In this document: in pieces, positions 18,790 to 29,156 of the stretch
How the letters are laid out: each line of letters opens with the position of its first letter
How positions within the stretch are numbered: position 1 is the stretch's first letter
Origin: Aculops lycopersici
Taxonomy: Eukaryota > Arthropoda > Arachnida > Trombidiformes > Eriophyidae
Direction of reading: 5' to 3'
DNA: 64,000 bases
NCBI GenBank assembly: GCA_015350385.1
Contig: WNKI01000003.1
Location: 1,273,730-1,337,729, forward strand
The notes under the pieces: model-generated
Seen by the model: the letters and a program-made list of their open reading frames with translations, nothing else
Database searches by the model: none
What the model was told of the DNA's origin: nothing
Translations under genes and position numbers: made by a program

Positions 18790-20746
18790 AATTTGCCTCG
18801 TCAATTTTTCTCTGAAACCGTTGCGCCAACTAGCCAATTTATTGAGCAGCAAGACACCCAACAACAATAACAATAATAATAAATGACAATCTCCACTCAG
18901 AAATATAAACCACTTGTGAGGAGGGGAGGAATGCTTGACTAAAAATACCCTAAAAGCAGAGCAAATCAAACTCCAGTCACCTTAAGCAGCAGATATTTTT
19001 TAAGGTAAGTCCTATATCCGGTGCTTCGGCACGCACTCCTCTGAGTGCAAAGTGAGAGTTGCGTTTACACGCGCCGACAGTCGAGTTCTTCTGTGCGAAG
19101 TGATATTAATGGAGTTGGTTAGAATCGAGTTGAACGACTCGATATTGAGACGAGTCTATAATGATGCTCCATTTGAATGCTAATGCAAATGGAGCCCTCA
19201 ACACTCGAATTGTTGTACCTCCTCCTCATTTCGTTGCGTTTTCTGCCTCTTTTTTGATTGTTGTTGATCAAGTTGAAAAGATAGACTTTCGCGCGAGAAG
19301 AAGAGTTAAGCTTGTGGGTTTAGGCGTCACAGAGAGTGGGAATCTTATGGAGCGAAGCGAGGCGATCTGCGCGACAAATGAGTGATTTGGAATTCATCTT
19401 TTCGCGAAGTTCAAGCGGCGAGTTTTTTCTCCATTGCTCTTCTCCCTTCCCAAATATCCCTTTGTTTTTTACTCCTAGTATACACGCGCCAAGCTGACAG
19501 GCGTCAGCGTGTAAGCGGAAAAAGTTTGCCCGATGCGAAAGGTGTAAAATCATGCCGAAATCTTATCGAGAACCTCTCACGTTGGTTGCTCTTTGTCGGT
19601 TATCGCCATCGTGAAGATTGCAGCTTACCTGGCTTCATAATTCAAATGCCAGGTAAGCTGCAATGTAAACATTTATCTGAATCTTATGTAAATTTCCTGA
19701 ATTTTACAAGGCAACGGGAGATAGGATTTTATGTCAACGATTGGCGTCAATTAATGATACTAAACCTGAACCTGCTCTCGCTTTACCTGGCCGAAGAGAT
19801 TTGAGTCCCATGTTACATGAGCAACATGGAGTGTTCACCGTACACCAACCACCTGCTCGTTACGCAACTCGGCTCGTGTCTTCTGTTATCCTGGAATAAC
19901 GTCGAAGCCAATAGTCGACTACGAGACAACAATGGACGACATTTAAGTAGTGACCAGAGACAACGGTATTAGCACGACTTTTCACTGAGCAATTGCGTTG
20001 CGTTGCTTTGCATTGCTCTGCGCTGGATTGCATAACCAAGTTGCTGTTTCCGTCTCTCTCTCTCTCTCTCTCTCTTCTTTCGCGCCAACTACCAAAGATA
20101 CCATTTAAGTATTGCTCCCGACCACTTGTTATGTTTTGTTTTGTAAGTGAGCGGCCGGCTTTCTAATGTGTGGCCAGCAATTGGAAATAAAGTGAGAGAG
20201 AGAGAAGCGGAGTCAATTGGCCGCATCACCTCACCTTCCGGCACGAAGGGCACATGCCAAAGGCAGCAACTTCCTGTTCGAATGCTGCAGACTAAGGCTA
20301 AAAGATCGGTTGGCAAGCTAATGAGGCCAAACGTTTAGCTGCTGGTCAGCTGGTTGGTTCCCTGGTCAATGTCCGATTCAGACTTCAACATTTGCTATTC
20401 AGCTAGCCAGCAAGAGTCTGCCGAATGGATATTCAACCTTCAGACAAACGAGCGGACGCGTGATGCCCTCGTTGACGCGCGCAGCGCTGATTTATGTGCT
20501 GGCATTAGGTTGCACTTCCGTCACTTGTTAGTTGTATCCTTACCCACTGTGGCGCTACTAAAACGTCCAGCAGGTAGATGGATAGAAGTTAGCACTCACA
20601 TTGAGTTGTAGCGTGGTGGTGGTTGCACCGAGCGGCGAACTTGTAATGAAAATCTAGAGCCCATGAATAACGGCTTAAAAGTCCCCGGCTTAGAAAGCTA
20701 CGACAAGCTACGTTCTAGCTTGCCAGCCAAACGGATTTATTCATGA
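18790..20746. other. Non-coding remainder of duplicated block A
   Basis: No gene supported. It includes a second island identical to the other copy (about 18955-19092, with AAG|GTAAGT inside), the perfect hairpin at 19617-19664, and a CT dinucleotide run at about 20053-20075. ORFs here are short and are not conserved as protein between the copies. Confidence 0.45.
19617..19664. repeat. Perfect 17-bp inverted repeat with CAGGTAA in the stem (copy A)
   Basis: Arms 19617-19633 and 19648-19664 are exact reverse complements with a 14-bp loop. The stem contains TTACCTG/CAGGTAA. The same hairpin, identical including the loop, is at 41638-41685. Confidence 0.95.
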
Positions 20747-21437
20747 ATTTGGAATCGGATAATTTGAAGCGTAACTTATACTTTGCTAGTATAAGTTACG
20801 TTGAACGCTTTTCGAGACTCACAGCTCNNNNNNNNNNNNNNNNNNNNAGAGAGAGAGAGAGGCGCACACGAAATGAGCAAGCAAAACCGGAAGCGCTCGC
20901 AGCGCTCAGCTCAGCTCAAATTTTTTAACTCTAACGAGCTTCCACCAAAGGCTGAATAGCATAGCGCTCAATTGGTTAGCCACCAGATAAGCACTCGAAT
21001 CACGTGTTCCCCGTTGGGAACTGTGATTTGAAACTGAATGAATAGTCAGTAACAGTAGCCGCAGTAGCAGACTCTATCGTTTCTCGGCACGCGGCACCAC
21101 AATGTGGCCATTCAGAATACTAGTTGTAAGTATGATTCTGATGAACTTTGCGGAAATGGATTCAGCGCTCTAGTGTTTTTTCTTATCCGCTCGCTCTACC
21201 GTTCGTGGTTCCAGAGAAAAACTTCCGGTCTCTTCACCTTTCTCCACGTATGTTTCTGGGCGCTGAACCCAAAGAGGCCAAACTTTAACAAGAAAAACCG
21301 CGCCACTTGAATGTTAAGAGCTTGTTGTTAAAGAGTAACCCCTCGCTTTCTTTCGAATCGCTAAAATACAACTCCAATCGCAAGTCAAGACAGATTCCGC
21401 GAACCGCTATTCCAACTCGAACAGAAATAACTTCAAG
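20747..21437. other. 5' flank of the nompC-like gene
   Basis: It contains a perfect 13-bp inverted repeat (20770-20782 and 20788-20800), the N gap and an AG run. At 21101 a short ATGTGGCCA frame runs straight into a GTAAGT donor, which could be a small 5' exon, but it does not join in frame to the nompC start by any acceptor I can see. Confidence 0.4.
20828..20847. other. Assembly gap (20 N) beside an AG repeat
   Basis: Twenty undetermined bases followed directly by AGAGAG, consistent with a dinucleotide repeat that was not resolved. Confidence 0.95.
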
Positions 21438-24400
21438 ATGGTGGCCGAAATCTTATCTGCCAGTCAGTTGCTAGCAGCTAATGACGGCTCGCCTTCGTCG
21501 TCTCCTGCAAGCCAAAGTTTGCCAAGTAATGGAAAACACACGCAAAAGCAGCAAGATGAATCAAGTGGCCATAGTTTGCCGCCGATATTGGAGTTGAATG
21601 GCCACAACTCGCCTCCAGGTGGTAACAATGGCGCCGGCGGCAAGACAAACAACCACCGGCTAGCGGGTGGCTCAAGCAATGGCAGTCCAAATGGCACTAG
21701 TTCAAGTATCAATGGCACCAAGAGTGAAAACATTGGTCAATTTGATGATGCAAAGAAACCAGAGAAGCCGACAATGAAGTCGCTGGCCAGAAAGTCGATC
21801 TTGAAATCGAGACAGGATCGAGCAGAGAAAAGTGGCGGCGGCGGAAGTGGAGTGGGTCTGGGCATGCACCCGCACGCTCGGACAGTTTTACCTGGCGAGT
21901 CGCCGAGTTGCGTGGTTGATTTGGGTAGACTAGTGACAAATCTTGTGACTGGTGATGGTCAGCAGCAGCAGCAGCAAACAGGTGGCACCAATCAGGAGGC
22001 TGACCAGCCACCGGTTGATCCGCTCGCACCGCCGCCTGGCGGATGGAGGCATTTAGAGTTGGCCGATGAGTTGGAACCCGAAGAGTTGGACCTGAAGTTG
22101 CTATACTTCGCCCGTCAAGGTGAGTGGGCGCAATTAGAGGATTTAGTTACAAACAAGAGACAAATTCCCCTGCTCAAGGCCATTGGTGCTCAGAGGCTGC
22201 GAGCAACGCGAACCGAGGGATCACTCTACTCGGTGCTCCATTTTGTTGCAAGGGAAAACAAGAGCCACTTAGTCGAGAGACTAGTGAGGCAGCTTGGTTT
22301 AGATCCCAACTCTCGGGCTTACGATTTGCTCACGCCTCTCCATTTGGCCTGCATGTTTATTCCAATCCGAGGGCCCGACTGCGAGGCAACCATCCGCGCG
22401 CTGCTGTCCTGTCGGGCGGACCCTATGCTGCGAGGGGGCGTGAAAGACCAACTTCCGATCCACATTTTAGCCGGCAAGGCGAGCCACTCAAGTTTGTCGG
22501 CTCTCAATCTCATCCTAGACGCTTGTCCCGAGGCTGTGAGATTGGAACCCGATAGCGAGGGAAACATTCCGTTGATTATTGCTGTGGCCTGCGGTAACGA
22601 GGGCGCCGTTCAGGATTTATTGTTAAAACTAACAAGAGAACAATTGCATTATAAGCGACTAATTAACGATGATTATGCGATTCACATGGCAACCAAACAA
22701 AAAGACCTCCAAATACTCAAGCTAATCATTGATGCTGGCTGCAATTTGGATCTACAAAACGGAAAGGGTCAAACTGCACTCCACTTAGCGGCGGCAAATG
22801 AGATGGAGGAGTTTGTTAGACTTTTGTGCCTGGCCGGCGCTGATCCCGATGTTCAGGACAACGACCACCAGTCGCCCATTCACTTGGCCACGGTTTGTGG
22901 TTTTGGCAAGATTATGGAGATTTTAACGGAAAAATTCAAGGCCTCGATAATGAATAGAACCAAAGATGGATCGACGTTGATGCATTTAGCCTCAAGTGCC
23001 TACAATGCTCAGGCCGCATTAAATTTCATCCGCAAAGGAATTCCCATTCATATGCCCAATAAGGAGGGAGCAAAGTGCATTCATATAGCCTCAATTAGGG
23101 GCCACGTTGAGGTGGTTAAGGCAATCGTGGCCAAGGGTGAAGCTGTTGATTCTCGGACAAAGGATGGATTTACTCCGTTACATATTGCAGTCAAGTTTGG
23201 GAAGCACGAACTGGTCGAGGCTCTGCTGGGTCTAGGCGCAAATTTACAACTAAAGGCCATGAAAGGGGGCGAGACAGCACTGCATCTAGCGACACTTGTA
23301 AAGGATGGGCAAGATTGTGTGGACCTGTTGATTAGATCGGGTGCTGATGTGGATGCTGTTGATGCTCGCGGAGAAACTCCACTGCATTTTGCCTCGAGGG
23401 CCAACAATTTGGAGGCAGTTAGGTTACTGCTCGATGATGGAGCCAAGATAGAGTTACAAAATGAATTGGGCGAAAATATATTGCACGTATCAGTGAAGGA
23501 GTCAAATTTGGAATTAATTAGAGATGCAATTTTACATCATGTGGTCAATAAGAGACAGGTAACCCAAGCTAAGAGGTTAATTAATCAGACAAACATTGGC
23601 GGTGAGTCGAGTTTACATTATGCTGCCTCGCTTACAGGTAAGTCGAGTCACAAGGATGGTGAGGATCGCGAGGTAATGAGAGTTTTACTTGTAAATGGTG
23701 GCGATGCTTTTCTTCAAACCAAGGACCTATTACAGACACCTGTACACTATTGTTGCCAATCGGGAAACACCCGAATATTGCAGGAAATTTTGTCACACCT
23801 CGACCAGCAATCCTGCAGACAAGCATGTAATAAACCCGCTAGAGCCCTATGGACACCACTTTTCTACGCTTGCTACAATGGCCACGCCGAGATCATTAGA
23901 ATGCTAATCAATCAAACGGCTAGAATTGATGTGTTTGATGACCAAGGCGAAGCTCCGTTGCACGTGGCCGTTTCTCGTGGGCACGAAGAGGTTGTTGATA
24001 TTCTATTGGAACACAATGCGTTTGTTAACGTTAGAAACAAACCAGGAATGACACCTTTGCATATTGCTGCTCAATTAGGTTATAATTCAATGGTAAAGCA
24101 GCTTATCACCGAGCACAAGGCCATACTCGATGCCATGACTTTGATCAAACAAATCCCCTTGCATTTGGCAGCCGAAAATGGCCAGCTCGCAGTTTGCCAA
24201 ACCCTCCTGTCGTTGGGCTCCGATTTAAATGCCATCGATAATCAAAGTCAAACTCCGTTGCATTTAGCTGCGCGCAAGAATCACGCTGAAGTGTTGAGAT
24301 TATTCCTGAATATAAAGCCAAATTTGATTACACTTGCCAATAAGAATGGCTACACCTGTGCGCATATAGCCGCAATGAATGGAAGTATAGATGCGATAAA

Positions 24401-27400
24401 AGAGTTGGTACGCTTTAATCGCGATGCTGTGATCAATAATCGCATTAAAAAGACCAGCTCAACAGCTCTACATCTGGCTAGCGAGAATGGAAATGCTGAA
24501 ATTGTTAAGCTTCTATTAACTTCCGGTGCAAAGCCGAGCGATGAGAACGCGCTTGGTGAGACTCCGCTGCATTTGGCTGCTAAAAATGGACATGTCAAGG
24601 TGCTATTGGCCTTTCGAAATGCCGATTGGAAGCTGTGCTCGCGCCGCAACGGGTTGACCGCTTTGCATGTGGCCAGCAACGCGGGCCAAACGGAATTTGT
24701 CGCCGAGATGCTCAGATGTCGAGTGCCGGGCGGCATTAGGTCGGAACGAAGCTCCGTGGATCCGAAGAGCGATTTTGGTTTGACTCCGCTGCATTTGGCA
24801 TGCCGCAATGGACACGAGGGCGTGGTTCGGATGCTCTTGAACTCGGCCGGAGTTCAGGTGGACTCGCCAAGCGAGGTAAACGTGAGTAGACCTTTTTGCA
24901 ATCGAATTCCTAATCTAATTCTAATTTTCTATCACCCGATCTATTGATTGATTGACCGGCAGTCACTAATTAATAAAATCCAAGACCCTCATAATAATTA
25001 ACCACCACATTTAATCAGAAAACTATCCCCGTTCACCTAGCTGCCCAGGGTGGACACCTGCTCGTTGCTGGCTTGCTAATTAGCAGGTCCACCGATGGAC
25101 TCACGCAGGCAGACGGGCACGGTAGGACGGCTTTACACTTTGCTGCGGCCCACGGGCATAGGGATATGGTTGGATTGTTGATTGGCCAGGGGGCGCAGAT
25201 GAATTTTCAGGACGATCGGGGATGGACACCGTTGCACTATGCGGCGAAACATGGATTTCTGGAGGTGGTAAAGCTGTTGGTTGAATCCGGAGCCGACCCA
25301 AGGATGACATGTGATTCGGGAAAAGTTCCGATTTGCATGGCAGCAGCGGCGGGCCATAAGTCAGTCCTGAGCTATCTGCTTAGGAAGGAGCATGATTCGT
25401 TTGAGTTAATGCAGGATAAAATTTTCCTCATTGATCTGATGGCTTGTAGTAAGCAACATGCCAATAGGCCAATTCAAGAATTCATACTGATCAACAACCT
25501 AGCTCCGATTGATATTGCAGTGAAGCTAGCCAAATGCTACGAGACGCTAATCGAGAAGGACAAAGATAGAGCTAGGGACTTAGTGGTAGCTAGGGATTTG
25601 TGCGATCAGGTGGCTACCGATCTACTGACCATAGTTGCAAGTATGAACAATTCAACGGCTTTACTCAAATCAGTTGATAGATCGCAAGTGGAATTTCTCG
25701 ACGTTTTAATCGAGCTGGACCGGAAGGATGTTGTTAGCCAGCATTCGGTTCAGCGTTACCTGAGTGATGTTTGGATCGGCTCTCTCAATTGGTCTGCCTG
25801 GAAGTTTGTACTGCTCTTCTTCGGGTTCTTAATTTGGCCACCTCTCTGGGTAGCTGTTTCCTGCCCTGCCGGAGTAAGTATAATTTATTCATCAGCTATA
25901 ACTGCTTTTGTTGCTTTCAAATGTGCGATACATATTGCCAACTAACTGTCGATTCTCTTTTTGTTATTTTTATTTGATTCGGATCGCAAGTCGTTAGGTA
26001 CCTTACCTTCGATGACATTCGTGATGACGTCGACATCCTGCTAACGAACTGCCAAATCATCAAAGAAACCGAAACTAACCAAAGAGCTTCACTGTCATTA
26101 AACAATACAGCACCGACTCGCCACGATTCCAGTCATCAAGTTCATGTCTTACCTGGTATCGCATCTTTTCTTCATTGTTCTCCTAGTCTTCTGCATCATT
26201 AATCCCTGGCTGCCCATTTATCGGTGGACAAATCTACTTCCTCCAACACATGAGTGGTTTTTATTACTCTGGTTCTGTGGTATCCTGGCAACAACAATGT
26301 CAAATCCGCCGGACAAGGCGGGATTCGGTAGTATCAAGTTGGTGAATCTAGTCATTGGATTCACGGCGATTGCCGTCCATATATTAGGCGCCATATTCTT
26401 GGGCTCAGACATGATACCATATATATTGTTTACACGTAACCAATTGTTAGCCTTAGTTTTACTATTATCCTTCGTGGAACTACTCAATTTCCTCACATTC
26501 CACCACCTGTTTGGCCCATGGGCGGTCATCATTCAAGATCTCATGAAGGATATGATGCGTTTTCTCGTTATTATGGGCATTTTTCTCATTGGTTTCTCAC
26601 TAACTGTAAGTGCAATTTATGTCCCAGTCTTCGAGCCACTCTCACAGCAACAGGGCGTTGGTGGCCAAAATGGAGTTATTTTTCCCGAATCGCCAGGACA
26701 CAACCAACTTCCGGCCACTCAACAAATAGGTGCCGGTCTCTCGGGTCTGCCCTCGATGGGTTTGGAGTTCCAATCGCCACTGTTCACGTTTGAGATGCTA
26801 TTCTACTCGTTGTTCGGTTTAGTTGAACCCGATTTCATGCCTCCAATGCATTCCTCGCCATCCTTCTCTAAAGTTATCATGAAGGTAGTGTTCGGTGTGT
26901 ACATGATGATCACGGTGGTAGTTTTGATCAATCTACTGATTGCCATGATGTCGAACACCTATCAGCGAATCGAAGCACGCTCGGATATCGAGTGGAAGTT
27001 TGGCAGGGCAAAGTTGATCAGGAACATGATAAGAACATCGCCAACTCCATCGCCCTTGATCCTGCTGATGGGAGTCTGGATTGACCTCTATCGTGAGTGG
27101 CGCCGAAAGCAGTCCGCCCGCCAGAAGGTCGAGAAAATGGCTGTTGCGGCCTTCAATAGGAAAGCAAGTGTTAGCGAGGCAACTCTACGAGCAGTCCAGT
27201 TATGGATGAGCAAGACACCTCAATTGAACGCGAGAAAACAATTGGAAAGATCCGAAAGGGATCGACAGTTGCAAAGGAGCCAGCAGCAGCACTCGCGCTC
27301 CACGAGTAGGTCTGCTTCGGGCGGGCAGCTTGGCGGCGGGGGTGTGAATGCCGGGAAAGGAGGCGGACCGGGCGGCAGCAGAATGTTAGATAAATCTCTC

Positions 27401-27694
27401 ATAACTTCAGATGACCCGATGATGATGGGTGGTTTTCAATCGAGAAGCCAGTCGCGAGCAGCGAGCATAGGTCAATTGCCTGAAGCTACTATTCAAGGGA
27501 GACAAATACACGAGGTGGTAAGCTGGCCCACCGTGGTCAAAAAGTATTGGGAAAATGTTGGAGTCATCATTGAAAAAGACGACGAGCCTGTGGGAGAGCA
27601 GGGAAACAATGGCGGTCCCATCGGTGGCAATGGTCCAGCCGAAAGCGGAAGTGCGTTGAGTGAACAAACATCGAGTCATCACGAGGAATGGTGA
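21438..27694 (+). CDS. nompC: NompC-type TRPN mechanotransduction channel (three coding exons)
   Basis: Coding exons 21438-24881, 25019-25873 and 26111-27694 join in phase 0 to give about 1960 residues. Residues 1 to about 215 are low complexity (S, G, N, Q). About 220 to 1350 form a long ankyrin array with many TPLHLAA-type units, the hallmark of TRPN gating springs, ending in EFLDVLIELD and VQRYL before segment S1. Membrane segments start at about residue 1408 (WKFVLLFFGFLIWPP) and continue in exon 3: IPVIKFMSYL, FHHLFGPWAVIIQDL, a pore-region block FEMLFYSLFG near 1660, S6 VYMMITVVVLINLLIAMM near 1695-1713, and the TRP-box block DIEWKFGRAKLIRNM near 1722. Order and spacing match Drosophila NompC closely. 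The expected role is a force-gated cation channel in touch and hearing neurons. The serine/glycine/glutamine-rich C-tail ends at a junction palindrome and may be altered. Confidence 0.95.
24882..25018 (+). other. nompC intron 1
   Basis: Donor GTGAGT at 24882 (an alternative phase-0 donor, GAG|GTAAAC, lies at 24876) and acceptor TTAATCAG ending at 25018. Splicing keeps the ankyrin frame: NSAGVQVDSPSEV joins KTIPVHLAAQGGH. Stop codons within the interval require its removal. Confidence 0.85.
25874..26110 (+). other. nompC intron 2
   Basis: Donor GTAAGT at 25874 after CPAG and acceptor ATACAG ending at 26110, followed by HRLATIPVIKFMSYL. Phase 0 on both sides. The joined residues reproduce the S1-S2 region of TRPN channels. 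Confidence 0.85.
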
Positions 27695-27701
27695 TTCCTC
27701 G
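27678..27701. repeat. Perfect 10-bp inverted repeat spanning the nompC stop codon and duplication junction
   Basis: CACGAGGAAT, a GGTG loop, then ATTCCTCGTG. The nompC stop TGA (27692-27694) falls at the loop/right-arm boundary, and sequence homologous to the MH2 gene begins immediately after the right arm. Confidence 0.95.
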
Positions 27702-27983
27702 TGACTTCCGGTCGGGATTCCCGCTCACGCGCAACTGGCGCCACCTGCAACTCAGCGCCACATTCTCAGGTACTTGATGCAGCAGCAGCAACATCCGGCT
27801 CCAAGTCTGGCAACTCAGCAGCAGCAACAACTACTCCTATTACAGCAAGCAGCCAGAGCTAGGGCCACGGCAACGGCCGCCGCGGCCGCAGTTACCATCT
27901 AGTGGCTCCATCTTTGATCAGTTACGCTGATTACTAAAGAGAGCTAAGGGGAAGAAGTCGCAAGGCTTGGCTTTGGCTAGTTA
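27702..27983 (+). pseudogene. Truncated duplicate of the MH2 gene 3' end
   Basis: Matches 16323-16522 and then 17137-17227 of the MH2 gene, with about 617 bp missing between ACC triplets. The length is not a multiple of three, so the frame is broken. It has no promoter or MH2 domain and now serves, if at all, as 3' flank of nompC. Confidence 0.85.
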
Positions 27984-29156
27984 ACATCCATCGTGGGCGG
28001 CCAACAGTGGTATATGAAATTTACCTGTCCAATTCTAAATCAATTAAACAGCACAGCAACGTAGAAAAGCATTGAATGATTTTCCCACTCCAATCAAATA
28101 TATTTGTCCATGTCTCTATCTATTTGTCTATTAAATACACTCTCAAGCAGACGCATGATTTGTAGAGCATTTGTCGAGTTGGAAATGAATGAAAGTGAAA
28201 GTTATAACGAAAATGGTGGCCACTCTAACGATTGGGTTCATGCTACTCGATCGATGGTCAAGTGGTCCATTAAAGTAGGAATTCAGTTTGCACAAACCAA
28301 TGTGCAAAATTTACCACTTGTTTGCCTAAATATCGGACCTAAACATTTGGAAACTCCTCTTTTGGCGACGATGATCATGATTTATATATTTAGAGAGATT
28401 TGGATCTAGATTTCCACTCGAGTTGCTACCCAGTCGTCTCGTTTGTTTAGTAGGTGCGCTTGGCGGTCCATTGGTTCATTTTAGGATGACGCAATGATGC
28501 AATTGATCCTATCCGCTGATGAATAATGATCATTATAATTGTGATGCAGGTGGACACTATGCCTGTGCTTGAATTTTAACGCCAACTGCTCGTGATCTCG
28601 CATTCCAATTCAGCTATCGCCTATCCATTGAGGACACGGGATTTGCCTGTCGCTTTTGTCTCATTATCCTCTCGGTCGCGTGGGGTAACGAATTAAAGTT
28701 GGAGGTGCCAAAGAGTTTGCTTCTGTATATGGGACACAGAGAGTGCGTTTGGTGTAGTTGCGTAATGACCAAGTTGTATTGTTATATAACATCCAGACGG
28801 GGGACACACGTGCAAATGCGACTGCCGCTGCTGCAGCTCGCCAGCTAGTCAGCCAATTTGAATGGCCGAGATTCTCGACTTGAAATTTGCACCAGCCAGG
28901 CGATAATAAGTTGAGAGTAAAGGCGTTAGTCGTGATTGGATTTACAGCTAGCGCTATGATTGGTGGTGGCCCTTCACTGAAACAATCCAAGTTTGGCGTC
29001 TAGAATCGACACACTCACACGAGAGAGAAAGAGCGAAGGGAGCCAACACGCAAACGTTATCGTTGCGTCATTGGGAGTAAAATTTAATTCTAATTTGAGA
29101 GCTCGAGTTTGGTGCTCGGTGGTTGCGCCAAACTCAACTCAAGCTAAACCTCTGCA
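27702..29156 (+). repeat. Duplicated block, copy B
   Basis: Near-identical to 16323-18398 apart from the internal deletion. Outside the deletion the copies differ by only about 2% by eye. Homology stops sharply after CCTCTGCA at 29156, matching 18398. Confidence 0.9.

Larger units (their letters stand above)
16323..20394 (+). repeat. Duplicated block, copy A (contiguous)
   Basis: It starts within the MH2 gene at GACTTCCGGTCGGG, covers its 3' end, and runs to about 20394. 16323-18398 matches 27702-29156, apart from a 617-bp deletion in the latter. 18421-20070 matches 40402-42170. About 20067-20394 matches 43545-43880. Copy A is the only one in which the pieces are adjacent and the only one with an intact MH2 reading frame. 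Confidence 0.9.

Noticed and set aside
21101..21125. ATGTGGCCA frame ending at GTAAGT, a possible 5' exon of nompC
   Set aside because: Joining it to the visible acceptor before 21438 gives an immediate stop; no other evidence.
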